A stretch of 64,000 nucleotides of DNA from Mesotaenium endlicherianum. Its lineage: Eukaryota > Streptophyta > Zygnematophyceae > Zygnematales > Mesotaeniaceae. The stretch spans positions 605,120-669,119 of the forward strand of contig WELA01012345.1 of NCBI GenBank assembly GCA_009602735.1, written 5' to 3'. Below are positions 21,361 through 34,029 of this stretch, in pieces. The notes beneath the pieces are model-generated. The model did no database searches and was not told the origin of the DNA. It saw only the letters and a program-made list of their open reading frames with translations. Positions within the stretch are counted from its first letter, which is position 1. Each line of letters starts with the position of its first letter. Made by a program: the position numbers and the translations under genes.

Positions 21361-22141
21361 ATGAATAAGTTATTTAGGAAGGGAGTTAATGTGCTTGAGC
21401 TATTTGCTGGGTTACGCTCTGGAGCTATGGCTTTGATCCAAAGGGCAGTGAAGGTGGTCAAGGTCATCTATGCAGACAACGACATCCAAGCATACCGCGC
21501 CTTCAAGAAAGCTATAAATGAGATGCGGCGGATGTATCACTTCCAAGAGCTGGTGTGCCAGACAACGACAACATTATACACGTGGTGGGAGGAGACATCA
21601 TGCAAGTAAGGCCTTCATATCTGAACACGTACAAGATTGATTGGATTTTTGTTGGATTTCCTTGTCAGCCATTCTCTCAAGCTAGAGGAAGGAGGGAATT
21701 TGACAATCCAAGGGCTGAGCAATGGGGACAAAGGGCGAAAATCATCCGATTTTTGATGGAACATCAGCAGTCCTGATCTGCGTTTGTATTGGAAAATGTA
21801 CACCCCGAGCTCAAGTACAGTGGTATGAAGCCAGGCAATCCGTGGCTGATATTTGACTGAACGCTGGATCACCACTTTCTGCTAAATGACTCTAGGCATG
21901 AAGGTTTATTGCAGCAAGTGAGGATATTAATGGCATGGCTCCTGAAAAGGATGGAGCAGGCTACCAAACGTCCCGCAAGCGCTTTATCAGTGGAAAGAGT
22001 ACTGGGAGTGTAGACAAAAGCAGTAAGGAGGGAGGATCTTTTCCACAATATCGAGCCACTCCAGGGGAGCCAAGAGAGAATCTGCCTACTTTCACAGCCT
22101 ATCCTCAGTCCAGGACCTTTACTAATGGTGGACCTTGAATG
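21361..22141 (+). pseudogene. M2 C5 methyltransferase, front part
   Basis: Motif I (LELFAGLRSGA) near 21390, motif IV (VGFPCQPFSQA) near 21650 and motif VI (LENVHPE) near 21790 are recognisable in the order seen in M1. The piggyBac boundary follows. Part of a broken element. Confidence 0.75.
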
Positions 22142-22145
22142 TCAA

Positions 22146-22158
22146 CACTAGATGGCCC
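22146..22158 (+). repeat. piggyBac left terminal inverted repeat
   Basis: CACTAGATGGCCC; its exact complement is at 39233-39245. A longer imperfect pairing continues inward through GATGCATCTAC motifs. Confidence 0.85.
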
Positions 22159-22871
22159 ACCAAAATTCACACTTTTTGATGCATCTACTACCTTTACTCT
22201 TGATTTTTTTCCCACCACACCAATCTTAAGTGATGCATATATTCGGAAATCTTATATCACAATCTTGAAGATCCCAGTTTTTTCTTTGTAACTTGATTTT
22301 TTTTCAAGGAAAAGAAAATCGAAAAGAATGCAACCCAAAAGTTCTTGAAAAAATTGCAATATTTGGTGCATCATAACTCTTACCAGAAAGTAATCCAGAG
22401 ATTGTGATTTTTGCCTCTAATGTGCACAAGAGTCATAAGTGGGTGTGCAAAGTTTCAAAGTTATAGAACAAGTATGGTGCACAATAGGTCCCAAAGAAAA
22501 ATAGCATCACATTTGATGCGCAAAAAAACATTGATGCAACAAGCGTTTTGGTACCTGCCTCAACTTAGCAGCAGTTTTTGAAGTGCACAGAGGTCATGCT
22601 AGCTTCAAAATATGCACACCACATAAGTGATTTGACAACTTTGAAAATTTCTTTTTTTAATTTTTAAATATGAAAAATGAATTAAATAAGTCAAATATTC
22701 ACTCTTCAAGGGCAAAATCTGCAATATTTTTATTTTTGGAAAAATATAAATATATCCAATCATATCAGCACATGAGTCTCATGCCCTCAAAACTTTTATA
22801 GCAGTAGCATACATTTTATTCTACCTTATAACACAATGTACAATTTTCATCTTTATCACGCCCAAATGTCT
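22159..22871. other. piggyBac 3' non-coding region
   Basis: About 700 AT-rich bases lie between the left inverted repeat and the transposase stop. TGATGCA-type motifs recur (near 22180, 22225, 22370, 22515 and 22535) and also occur near the right end, which fits subterminal transposase binding sites (inference). Confidence 0.55.
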
Positions 22872-23213
22872 CTATTTCCTCTTCTCTCTCTTTGGTCCAA
22901 TATCAAGATGGGGAATCTTTTTGGTTGTATGGTAGATCTGAAAGCAAGGGGCAACACACAAATAGACATTGCACTGCAAGCACTTGTAGTCACTATACTT
23001 AGCTCTCTTCCTATTAGCACGATGTCCAAAAGTACCGGCAACGCACACGACGCAATAGTATCTCTTCTCTACCTCCGCTAGAAAGTGCCTGCCACTGAAC
23101 CTTCCTTCTCCTGTAGGCTGAGCTGCCGCAACCCTTGTTGACACTCCACTAGAACTTGCTTCATTAGGGTGCTGGAAAGAACACATCTCATCCATGATGT
23201 CCAAGTAAGTGTC
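22872..23213 (-). pseudogene. piggyBac transposase, C-terminal zinc-ribbon end
   Basis: Reading leftward from the E2 insertion: DIMDEMCSFQH, then a cysteine-rich end (YYCVVC ... YKCLQCNVYLCVAPCFQIYHT) that fits the C-terminal cross-brace zinc domain of piggyBac transposases, which binds the element ends. It stops at 22872. It continues the transposase reading found at 37089-38959 through the 27 bases left at 29301-29327. Confidence 0.82.
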
Positions 23214-24472
23214 TGAAATGAACCTTGCTTATTCAAGATAAATATACTTCATTTAAATATGTCATATCAGAGATAGGTGGAAGCGTGTAAAATCAAGGAG
23301 CGATCTTTGCCCTCATAGTGAATTCCGTTTACCCATCTATATCCCTTGACTCACTTACCATAGTGTGCCATAGTTGCACACTAACACAAGGCACAAGAAA
23401 GAGGCGAGCTTGAGGACTAGAGCTTCTCCTTTAGAAACTCATGGCCTCTTGCCTACCAGGCATACAAGCATGTATTAGCACATACACAACATCAGGGGAT
23501 TGAATAGCAAAGGTGCTCTCATTCAGATGACCAAAAGTAGCTAAAACACATCCCACTGACTTAGGTGCAAAACCATAGAATCTGTCCGCAAAGTGACCCC
23601 AAAATGTCAGAAAGCATAACTCTGTCAATACTACTCCAAATTGAGCAAACTTAGCTGCAACTGACGCATCTTGACGAGACCTTTTCAAAAAGTCTTACTC
23701 AGCTCCATTTAAAGCGCAGATAAAGCAGCCATGTCAATTTCCGTGAAGGCTGGTCATTATAACGAACTCAAAAGTGCACACATGACTTGCAAGTATAAAT
23801 CCGACTGTAAAGCCTTCTGTCCAAATGAGGGACCACGAGATCCCAGCCTGCTATGTACCTAGTGACCACCTGGTTGACCACAGCGCAAGGTGCGCCGTTT
23901 CGTGGGAAACTCGTTAAGTTGAGACCCACGGATCTAGGTATAACGACCATATCAATTGGTCGGTTGATCGAAGTCCTAACTGTTCAGCTGACTAACGACA
24001 GTTCCGCCTACCCAAGAGTTAACCACATTGGTAGGACATCGGTTTACCAAATCTCAGTCGACCTCTCGACTTTCAATATACTACAGTGACATGTGCCAAT
24101 CTACAAATAATAATCTAAATGAATATATCTATCTTCAGCGTACTGAAGCTAAGTATACTGATTAATATCAAGCGAGCTTATTATATGTCAACCTACTGAC
24201 ATTATATCCTATATATTACTAATATATAAATCTCAGCAAACTCTACTATGATACAAAGGTCATCCTGCTGACCTTTTGAACAAAGTCAGCAAACTATATT
24301 ATGATACAAAAGTCATCCTGTTGACCTTTTTGACACAGTAAGTAAACTCGCATTACATCGACATGCATTCATTTAGATGAACTGGCACATGTGAGTATAT
24401 TGACATAATACTTATTGAGTGTTGTGTTTATACATGCAATCAATTAAATAAATAATGAATTGATTCATTACA
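23214..24472 (-). repeat. E2 3' LTR
   Basis: Begins TGAAATGAACC and ends TTCATTACA on the + strand. Contains a 53-bp tandem pair at 24234-24340. Matches 28040-29300. Short open frames inside are duplicated in the other LTR and are not genes. Confidence 0.85.
24234..24340. repeat. 53-bp tandem duplication in E2 LTR
   Basis: Two units beginning CAGCAAACT and containing CTGCTGACC (CTGTTGACC in the second unit) stand head to tail. The same pair occurs at 29061-29168 in the other LTR, so it predates the E2 insertion. Confidence 0.8.
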
Positions 24473-24489
24473 ATCTTCCCAACTTAAAT

Positions 24490-24508
24490 TGTTGTCGCCT
24501 CGACAACA
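24490..24508 (-). other. Hairpin beside the E2 polypurine tract
   Basis: TGTTGTCG and CGACAACA arms with a three-base loop. The equivalent in E3 is at 36332-36352, also directly before the purine run and the 3' LTR. Confidence 0.75.
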
Positions 24509-27500
24509 CTCAGCATACAATTCATTTATTTAATAATACACTTCAGTCAACTAGGTGAAGCAAAGCAAGCAAACAAAACATGAACGTGATATATTCACCT
24601 ACCCAATACAAGTAAAAATAATCACAGCAAACTGTCATGCAAGCAACCATCTGACTTCACCATCAATAACTGAAGACATGCATGGACTTATCCCTACTCA
24701 CAGTAGTCCTTCCAGTTGAAAGACATAATAGAGCACCTCACACCATGCAAACCACACCCAAATTGAACAGCTTCCTTTCGAGGTCAAACAATGAAAGAAT
24801 GTTATTAAAGCTCAGCATATTGAACTAAGCCTTTTCTCCTTCTCCTGGTCTTCTACTCCTGCCGTGCTCACACCTTGAAAGCTCCTCACAAGCAAGTTCT
24901 TGTGACTTAGGTACCTGCTCAAAATTCAGCGTACTGAAGACAAAGGGAGACCAACTATTTTGATGGCACAGAGTGCCCTTGCAAGGTTAATAGCATCGGG
25001 TTAATGAGCTCAAGGAAATTTTAAATTTGAACCACATTTTCAGAACACACTAAGTTCCAAGAAATATGTGGTTGTAAGCAATATATTGGTCACCTCAAGC
25101 ACTTCCCTGATGTGTTATGTATCATTGCTATCCAATCCCAACTTCTGGCAATGTACTTACTCAGTTAGTACGTACACTCGCTCCAACAGGGTACTGCAAC
25201 TCACAATTTACACCAGTCAGTCACTGATGCTCCTGATATTAATGCAGTACACACATAGAATGTGGCAGTGTATGACTCAGTTAGTACATACACTTACTGT
25301 TGAGTATGCAGGTAAGCACAGCTTACAAAATACTCCTAATACACATCCTATCTCCCTCTCCCAACTTAAATAGCTGTCGACCCGACAGCTCTAACCACAT
25401 AAGCACACCAAAAAGTGCCTACGACTCCGCATCATAGGAACCACACAGAGTGACAGTCACAGAGGGTTGCGGAGCTACGAGTGGGTGGAGGAGAATCAAC
25501 AAAGGAATACCGAGAGAGGACACAAAGTGCAAACACCCAAGTAAGCAAGAAAGATAGTCCCCCCCTCCAAAAAAAAAATAGTCCATTTCTCAGGATTAGA
25601 GCAATGCCCAGAGTGGCATAGGGTAGAGTGTACTGCCATTCAGACCCTCTCACCATGAAGCTCTATCCATGAATAACCCAATTTTAGGCCAGCGTATTAC
25701 ACCCCTCCATTTGGAAGTGTAGACAGCTTGCTATGAGATAGAGACAACCGGCCCCATTAGCAAGTTCCTCCAATACCAAAGAGTAGCTCAGTTAGCTAAC
25801 TCTACCAACGCATGCATACAATGACTCCTACCAGTCATTCCTAGCAAAACATACGCCAAAATGACAACCACCAAATAGTGAGAGTCAACAATCCAAGTGA
25901 AGAGGGAACAGAAACAACCAATTGTATCATAGTTCTGATGTTTCAGGATACTCCCTCCTTCAGGCCTTACTGCCTGAAGTTGCCCAGAGGACAGGTGGGG
26001 AAGCGTCACGTGGCAGCGTCCAGCATGCCAACTCCTCGGCCTCTCTCGACCTGTATGTCACCATTGCTTCATACTCTGCTTGTTGGTCTCAATCTGTCAA
26101 ACAGACAACAAGCCAGGGTGTAAGTTGCCTTCCATGAGCTTAGTTACGCGTGGTAAACACCACACCCTAGCTGCATCAGTCTACTCAAGATCTGATGACT
26201 CCATCTTACATAGTTCCCGGGAGGGCGAGGCAAACATTGGGATCACATAGACTCAACCAATGACAATGGGCAAACTCAATATAGCTCAAACCTAAGTTCC
26301 TCTCTGGAGGCACATACATGGCACCTATTGCAATTGCAGCAAGGACTTAGCAAGCCAATAACAACAGCGTGCATATATCATTGGTAAGACTTTCGCACTA
26401 TAACCCCAAGCTAGCAAGAAAAATGTTTGTGCATCAGACTGAACAAGATCATTCAAGCCATACATTGCGACAACGTCTATTATGTTGATGGTCTCTTCTG
26501 TCTTTACTTAGGTGTGCATAGTGAATCTATTACGGCAGGGCCCATTTTACACCTGCTCTACGGTATGCTAACTGCGATCCACTACCTCTAGCACCCGGGA
26601 TGCAAATTCCATTCACCTGACGCATATACCAATGCACCTTGCATGCTACCTAGCATGCACCTCTAGCGAGCTGAATTAGCTGCGAGGCCGTCAGAAACTT
26701 AGCACACTGCTAATATGCCCTGATCGTCCCTATGACGAAGACACAGACCTCCTTACACTTGACAAAGTGTACAGGTGGCATCCAAAACATATAGCCAATT
26801 GGACCTAAGGCAAGTAGTCAAACCCCCTCAAGTATCCACATTGACTTCCCATACATCACTCAACACATCGTACAGACCTAAGTCCCAATATGCTGATCTA
26901 TAGCATGGCAACACCCAGAGCTCATTCAACTCAAGCCCTCAAAGTACTCATTGTCCGCGGCTGCTCTCGGACCCTTAATAAACCATGCAAAGTAAAAGCG
27001 AGTCAAAGGAAAGCTCCTTGCGTCCATAAACCCAATCCCTTGACCCCTTCAACCACATTAGGTCAAATAATCCAGCAGGCTGACTTGACTCGAGTCAGCA
27101 ATCACATATACGACCCGCATTTATAAACCATAGCACACTGACTAAACCCATCTTAAGCTTAAACCCCAAGCTCCTACGATCCCATCAAGTACCACAAAGC
27201 ACCGTCTAACACATAGCATTGAAGCACAAGGCACATACCCTAAACATTCCAACACACGTCAATGTGGCAAATGAGAGGAGCACACAATGTCATAGCCATG
27301 GTTGGGAATAGAGGGTATCTGTAGGATGCCATCGTTGCTGTTGAAGCCTCTTCTCATAGAAGTTGCAGCATGTTGAAGCTTGTGGACGACGAGGTGCACT
27401 TGGACCGTGGCGACAATAACCTGTCGTAATCCATACTTGGAAACTTGAGTTAGTAAATCATGTGTGCACGCACTGTCTCAATTGCTCAACACATGCAGCC

Positions 27501-28026
27501 ATACCCAAGCTCCCTCAACCTAGCTACCACACAAATAATGAGATAGGAACGTCTCTTGCAAAGCAACAAACTTAAACCCGAAGGAATAGCACAACAGACT
27601 ACAAGATCTCTAGCACCGCCAGAGTGCACACCGCTCTCTATACTAGCCGTGGATTGCATATAACAACACACAACGACTATGATCAAGTGAGGTAAATGAG
27701 TCATATCCAGCTTGCTATGATGCAACTCCCTTGAGGCTGCCCTTGATGCTTGCAGACACCTCTTCCATCAAGCCTCCACTTTAGGCTTCTCGTTGCGTGT
27801 AACTGTACACAAGAGGCTAGGAAAGTCAAGTTAGTATGCCGCATAGTACACTGAGCCAAGAGACACACTAGGTGAGCAAGTGGAAGGATCCTGGACAAGA
27901 TGTGCAATGCTCTACATTCATACACTTCCCAAGCTCCACCTAGACTCATCACACCAAACAAGTAAGCCTCACACACTTACCTCATGAGACAAAGAAGACG
28001 AGCACGGACATTCAAGAAAGGACTTA

Positions 28027-28038
28027 GCTCCGATACCA
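28027..28038 (-). promoter_or_regulatory. E2 primer-binding site (initiator-Met tRNA type)
   Basis: Reads TGGTATCGGAGC on the minus strand, one base from the LTR end. It differs at one position from the usual plant initiator-Met site TGGTATCAGAGC. Confidence 0.8.
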
Positions 28039-28039
28039 C

Positions 28040-29300
28040 TGAAATGAATCTTGCTTATTCAAGATAAATATACTTCATTTAAATATGTAATATCAAAGAT
28101 AGGTGGAAGCGTGTAAAATCAGGGAGCGATCCTTTCCCTCATAGTGAATTCCATTTACCCATCTATATCCCTTGACTCACTTACCGTAGTGTGCCATAGT
28201 TGCACACTAACACAAGGCACAAGAAAGAGGCGAGCTTGAGGACTAGAGCTTCTCCTTTAGAAACTCATGGCCTCTTGCCTACCAGGCATACAAGCTTGTA
28301 TAAGCACATACACAACATCAGGGGATTGAATAGCAAAGGTGCTCTCATTCAGATGACCAAAAGTAGCTAAAACACATCCCACTGACTTAGGTGCAAAACC
28401 ATGGAATCTGTCCGCAAAGTGACCCCAAAATGTCAGAAAGCATAACTCTGTCAATACTACTCCAAATTGAGCAACCTTAATTGCAACGAACGCATCTTGA
28501 CGAGACCTTTTCAAAAAGTCTTACTCAGCTCCATTTAAAGCGCAGATAAAGCAGCCATGTCAATTTCCGTGAAGGCTGGTCATTATAACGAACTCAAAAG
28601 TTCACACATGACTTGCAAGTAGAAATCCGACTGTAAAGCCTTCTGTCCAGAATGAGGGACCACGAGATCCCAGCTTGCTATGTACCTAATGACCACCTGG
28701 TTGACCACGGCGCAAGGTGTGCCGTTTCGTGGGAAACCCGTTAAGTTGGGACCCACGGATCTAGGTATAACGGCCATATCAATTGGTCGGTTGACTGAAG
28801 TCCTAACTGTTCAGTTGACTGACGACAGTTCCGCCTACCCAAGAGTTAACCACATTGGTAGGACATCGGTTTACCAAATCTCAGTCGACCTCCCGACTTT
28901 CAGTATACTACGGTGACATGTGCCAATCTACAAGTAATAATCTAAATAAATATATTTATCTTCAACGTACTGAAGCTAAGTATACTGATTGATATCAAGC
29001 GTGCTTATCATACGTGAACCTACTGATACTATATCCTATATATTACTGATATCTAAATCTCAGCAAACTATACTATGATACAAAAGTGAATTCCTGCTGA
29101 CCTTTTGAACAAAGTCAGCAAACTATACTATGATACAAAAGTCACCTTGCTGACCTTTTTGACAAAGTAAGTAAACTCGCATTACATCGACATACATTCA
29201 TTTAGATGAACTGGCACATGTGAGTATGTTGACATATACTTATTTAGTGTTGTGTTTATACATACAATCAATTAAATAAATAATGAATTGATTCATTACA
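28040..29300 (-). repeat. E2 5' LTR
   Basis: The counterpart of 23214-24472, with the same TG...CA ends and the same tandem pair at 29061-29168. Confidence 0.85.
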
Positions 29301-29327
29301 ATGTCCCGGCTGTCCGTGGTAAGATTC

Positions 29328-30047
29328 TTTAATAAATCAGTTTATTAGTAGATATAATGTTCATTTAAATGTAGTAAGTTAAATAAGTTCAGCCTGCTGA
29401 ACTCTAGTTAATAATCAGTCTGCTGGACTTCATATTTAATATCAGTTTAATGACTCAGCCTGAAGCAGCAGGCTGAAGTCAAATTAAGTCAACTTGCTGA
29501 CACATTCTTTGACAGCCAGCTGACTTCCGTACTCGGTAGCAGCGAACTGCCTCGATATGCATCTAAGTGTGATATGCTAGATGAATGGCCAGATGACATC
29601 CCTATGATGGATGGCGATTCGGGATGATGGGAGATGGCGGTGGATTTGGTTAACCGAGGTCCTACCAACGTGGTTAACTCCCGGGTAGGCGGTGCCATCG
29701 CACTGACCGTTGAACAGTAAACTCATTCCATGTACATACGCTAGGCATTGCTCTCGAGTTCGGCATTCGGACACGAGGCCAACTCTCTTGTACAGCTTAC
29801 TGAGAGAGATCTGAATCCAAGGCAAGAAGCCATTGATACGCACTGTCTTCTAACCTTGCTTATGAATGAGTTTTACTGATTGCATTATTGATGCTAGTGT
29901 ACTCGCTTTTCACTTGAGTATGGTTCACTGCTAGTGTGTTGTCCTTTGCCGTTTAACCAGTTAACGGAAAATACCATAAAGATTACTTGCTGATATAAAG
30001 ATCTTTATTAATTGTTAAATGCCTATTTGGTAAGTCGATTCATTTCA
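29328..30047 (+). repeat. E3 5' LTR
   Basis: Ends GATTCATTTCA directly before the primer site. Matches 36369-37088. The minus-strand open frame inside is repeated in the other LTR and is not a gene. The interior shares a diverged block with the E2 LTR (GTTAACC(A)C...GTAGGAC on the opposite strand), showing that the two families are related. Confidence 0.88.
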
Positions 30048-30048
30048 G

Positions 30049-30060
30049 TGGTATCGGAGC
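30049..30060 (+). promoter_or_regulatory. E3 primer-binding site
   Basis: TGGTATCGGAGC, one base after the LTR, complementary to the 3' end of initiator-Met tRNA with one difference from the common plant form. Confidence 0.82.
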
Positions 30061-30120
30061 GTTTATCACAGTCTTCTTTGTATGGTAAGGACAAGCTCTT
30101 AAACTAGCAACTCCCGAGAC

Positions 30121-31170
30121 ATGGAGAACCAGGATAACGAGAATGTCAAAAACCAGGCGGAAAGCCATGTAGCGAGAATCCGTACCTATTCTGAAGCAGT
30201 GGCAGATACTGCAGCTAGAGAGGCTGCAGATGAGGCAGCTGCCATTGTCGCAGTCGCAGCACAGCAAGCTGAGGAGGAGAGAGCCAGATTAGCTGAACAA
30301 TTAGCAAAGGCTGCTGAAGATACAGATAGGAGGGAAGGTCAGCCCGCTGACGAGCGCACGGTTGAAGAACTTATGGCATCCAGGGCCAATGTTCTAAACT
30401 CACCTCTTGCTGTACAACTCAATGTACCCCTAGGTCAAATACGTGACCGGCTGAATGCGGCAGGAATTGCTGCTGCAGGAGCAAAAGGGACTGTTGAGGA
30501 CACTACCCAACGTGTAGATGCCAATGCTGCTGCTGCATTTGCTAGACTACCACCCCAGAGTGTAGACTTGGGAGCATTGTTCGTTCAAATGCAGTCGCAA
30601 ATGGCGACCATGTATCAGTCCCAACAGGAGGACAAGAATCATAATATCTCTACTGCGGGACAGAGACCAAGTGGGGTCTCAAACCACTGGTGGTGGTGGC
30701 AGAGGGCCTAATAAGCCCAAGCCGAAACGTCCCCAGGACTATGATCCTGAGGGAAACAGAAAATTTTACCTGATCAAGTTTCTCGCGGATGTTGAGCAGT
30801 GGTTGGAGAACTACCCAGAACTGCAAGATTACGAGAAGGTCAGGCACACGGGTGCGCTATTGAAAGGCAGTGCAGCAGACTGGTGGCTTTACTGGAAAGG
30901 AGAGCGTAAGGCTCCGCAACTCGGTGACCCTACGTGGGTAGAGTTTGTCGAGAAGTTGCATGAGAAGTTTGATGTCATCAACCAGCAGGAGAAAGCTATC
31001 TATGCGATGATCTCCCTACACTGAAGCAGACCACTTCAGTAGCTGAGTTTGCTCAAAAGTTCCAGGAGAACATGATGAAACAGCCAGACTTGCCAGAACG
31101 GTATAGGATAGAATACTTCAGGTATGGCTTGAAATTTGAAGTCTCTGCTCATTTCGCTGAGAAGAAGTAT
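30121..31170 (+). pseudogene. gag: E3 gag
   Basis: An alanine- and glutamate-rich N-terminal coiled-coil-like segment (about 30150-30530) is followed by a retrotransposon gag domain: DVEQWLENYPELQDYEKV near 30790, GSAADWWLYW near 30870, and FVEKLHEKFDVINQ near 30945. It closely matches E5 gag (40460-41300, minus strand). Part of a broken element. Confidence 0.82.
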
Positions 31171-31301
31171 GAAGACAGAATGTTCTGTCTGCTGCTAAGA
31201 GAGGTACCTCCTCAACTTGAAGAAGTGGTTGAGAAAAAGGTAAGCCCTCTGGAGCACCCACTGCTGCAAAAATTGTTGCTCAGTACACGGATGTATTTAA
31301 T

Positions 31302-32640
31302 ATGCCTCCAGGACTACCCCCTAAGAGGGAAGTAGATCATAGGATTGATTCATTACCTGGGAGTCAACCACCCTGGCAACGCACTTATGGCTTGTCTTAT
31401 GTGGAGAGCGAGGAGTTGAAAACACAGATTGCAGAGCTTGAGGAAAATGGTTGTATTTCCCCCAGTAAATCACCTTACGGCACACCCATCCTATTTGTTA
31501 AGAAAAAGGATGGTAGTATGCGGATGTGTGTGGATTAGAGAGCTCTGAACAGAATTGCAGTAAAGAACAAGTATGCTTTACCCAGAATCGAGGACTTGCT
31601 TGATACCCTGTCTGGTGCTAAGGTGTTCAGTAAGATAGATCTCAAGAGTGGTTATCATCAAATCAGAATTGCTGAGGGGGATGAACACAAGACTACCTTC
31701 CGCACACGTTATGGACACTATGAGTTCAACGTGATGCCATTCGGATTGACTAATGCTCCTGCGACCTTCATGGGTGCTATGAATGATATTTTCAGACCTT
31801 ATTTGGATAAGTTTGTACAAGTTTTCTTGGATGATATTTGAATTTTCTCTAAAGATGAAGCTCAGCACACTGAACACTTAAAGACAGTCCCGGACACTTT
31901 GAGAAAAAATCACTTATATGCTAAAATGAGCAAGTGTGATTTCTTTAAGGAAAGTATTGAATTCTTAGGCCACGTTGTCAGTAAAGAAGGCATCAGTGTG
32001 GATCCTAAGAAAGTCCAGACCATAAGGGACTGGCTAGTACCATAGTCTGTCTCAGAAGTTGGATCCTTCCTCGGGTTGGCTACCTACAATAGGAGATGTA
32101 TTGAGAATTATTCTACAAAGGCCAGTAAACTGGCTGACCTTACTAAGAAAGACATAGGGTATGTGTGGGGGGAAGAGCAGCACGCTGCCTTCCAGACCCT
32201 TAAAGATGCTCTTTGTTCTGCCCCAATGCTAGCCATGTATGACCCCAGCAAACCGGTGCAGGTGGTCACTGATGCCTCTAACTTTGCCATAGGTGCTATT
32301 TTGTTGCAGCCTGCTGACAAAACCACAAAGGATGGTAAGGTACGGCAAGAGTGGCATCCTGTGTTGTACGAGTCTAAGAAATTTAATCCAGCGGAGATTA
32401 ATTACTCAGTGCATGATAAAGAGCTGCTAGCTATCATTCATGTACTCAAACAGTGGAGAGCATACTTACATGGTAAAGCTTTTAAGGTGATTAGAGATCA
32501 TCTAGCTCTGACTCACTTTCAGAAGAAGTCCAAGCTGTCAAGGAGGGAGAACCGCTGGAGCCGAATGCTGGAGCAATTTCAAGTCCAGATTGACTACAAA
32601 CCAGGGAAGTTGAATCTTGCTGATGCACTCTCTAAAAGAC
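31302..32640 (+). pseudogene. pol: E3 reverse transcriptase and RNase H
   Basis: RT is recognised from LPPKREVDHRID (31309), FVKKKDGSMRMCVD (31495), [13 protein letters not shown] (31633), [13 protein letters not shown] (31733) and the catalytic VFLDDI (31823). The RNase H part has VVTDASNFAIGAIL near 32263 and NYSVHDKELLAII near 32400. Part of a broken element. Confidence 0.85.
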
Positions 32641-32899
32641 CTGACTTGCAAGAAAGGAACTTTAGACAGCATGCTGTAGATAAAGTCCTGTGTGCACTCA
32701 CTTCACTAAAAGTGAAAAAGTCCTTCCTTGAACAACTTAGGAAAGCCTACCTTTCTGACCCAACATTTGAGCCCAACCCCACTATTGGTATGTGTCGTGC
32801 TACTGCACTCGGGTATAAGCTTAAGAGAGGGGTCTGGGTGACTCAAACCATTTCAGGCAGGCTGAAGCTGGTCATTCCTAATAACTTGGAAATAAGGTC

Positions 32900-33960
32900 C
32901 CTTTTATTGAGTCAAGCACATGACAGTTTACTGGGTGGGCATTTGGGGCAGGCCAAAATTGTTGGCAAACTGGCAAAACATTATCATTGGGAGGGATTAC
33001 CTCGGGAGGTCTTGAAATACATTGAGTCCTGTGACCAGTGTCAAAAGAATAGTCTAGGCACACACCACCGGGGGGCCTTTTACAACCACTGCCCATCCCA
33101 ACTGTCCGCTGGGAAACAATATCCATGGACTGGGTGGTCACACTGCCACGAACTGCCAATGGGCATGATTTGATACTGGTAGTCGTGGATAAATCGACAA
33201 AAATGGTCATTTTCATCCCCACAACTGTCAAAGTAACTGCACTCGAAATAGCGAGACAGTTCTACAACCATGTAGTATGCAACAATGGGCTACTCACTAA
33301 TATAATCTCAGACAGAGACTCAAAATTTACCTCTAAGTTCTGGAGGGCTTTAATGGGGTTAATGGGAGTCAAACAGCTGCTCAGCACAGCAAACCACCCT
33401 CAAACTGATGGGCAGACTGAGAGAACTAACCGAGTTCTGCAAGAGGTATTGAGAGCCTATATTAACCAAAAACAAAATAACTGGGATGACCTGTTACCGC
33501 AAATCCAATTTGCGGTCAACAATGCGGTGCACGCGTCAACGGGCAAGACTCCTTTTGAACTAAGCCTGGGTAGAGTCCCTAAGTCTCCTTTAGATGTCCT
33601 AGGGGAGTCTTTAACTCACCTTGAAGGAATTGACAATCCGGTCTCCCTCCAGTTAACTCAAGAGTTTGCTGACACCCTGTCAGAAGTCCAGCAGAACCTG
33701 CACAGAGCCCAAGAAAACCAACAAAAGTACGCTAATCAGCACCGTCGAGAACTGACCTTTTCTAAAGGCGATTTGGTCAAACTGCATTCTCAGCACCTGT
33801 ACCTCCCTGGTGTGGTCAAGAAAAAGCTTGGCCCTGTCTGGGTCGGCCCATATTCGGTGGTGCGCCGTGTCGGTCAGAATGCTTACAAACTGAACATGTC
33901 AGCCGAATACAAGGGTCATCCGGTCTTTAATGTCTCCTTCCTGGAACCATACATCAATGG
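32900..33960 (+). pseudogene. E3 integrase
   Basis: The HHCC zinc region (HDSLLGGHLGQAKI ... CDQCQKNS) lies at about 32920-33050. The core starts with MDWVVTLPRTANGHDLILVV at 33125, has IISDRDSKFTSKFW near 33305 and NHPQTDGQTERTNR near 33390. A GPFxV-like C-terminal barrel (WVGPYSVVRRVGQNAYKL) sits near 33840. Part of a broken element. Confidence 0.85.
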
Positions 33961-34029
33961 TGATGCACTGTTTGCAGGTCGGTCACCTGTCCAACCGGGA
34001 CCGGTCCCCGCTGTCCGGGACAACGACCC

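Larger units (their letters stand above)
18051..22141 (+). mobile_element. M2: 5' half of a methyltransferase retroelement
   Basis: It starts TGTCGCGACTG, like M1 and M4, and contains a shortened leader, gag (about 18536-20230), protease motif (LLDTRAQPVIL region, about 20740-20770) and the front of a methyltransferase. It ends where the piggyBac element begins at 22146. The leader is closer to that of M4 than to M1. A broken fossil, about as decayed as M1. M3 may be its far end, separated by later insertions. Confidence 0.8.
24473..28039 (-). other. E2 internal region without recognised genes
   Basis: On the minus strand the tract next to the 3' LTR is a purine run preceded by a hairpin (24490-24508). 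A similar purine run plus hairpin (arms AGCTGTCG/CGACAGCT) occurs again at 25351-25390. Only short unrelated open frames are found. This is typical of large non-autonomous LTR derivatives. Confidence 0.7.
23214..29300 (-). mobile_element. E2: non-autonomous LTR retroelement in piggyBac
   Basis: LTRs at 23214-24472 and 28040-29300 (about 1.26 kb each, TG...CA on both) differ by about 4 % by eye. A primer site complementary to initiator-Met tRNA (TGGTATCGGAGC on the minus strand, 28027-28038) sets the orientation. The flanks GTGTC and ATGTC agree at four of five bases. The 3.6-kb interior shows no gag, protease, RT or integrase. The LTR ends resemble those of E3 (TGTAAT..AATC and GATTCATTTCA forms), so an E3-like element probably supplied the proteins. 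The copy is otherwise structurally complete. Confidence 0.82.

Noticed and set aside
23431-24089. Paired genes duplicated at 28257-28916
   Set aside because: Both lie within the two LTRs of E2, so the duplication is that of the LTR.
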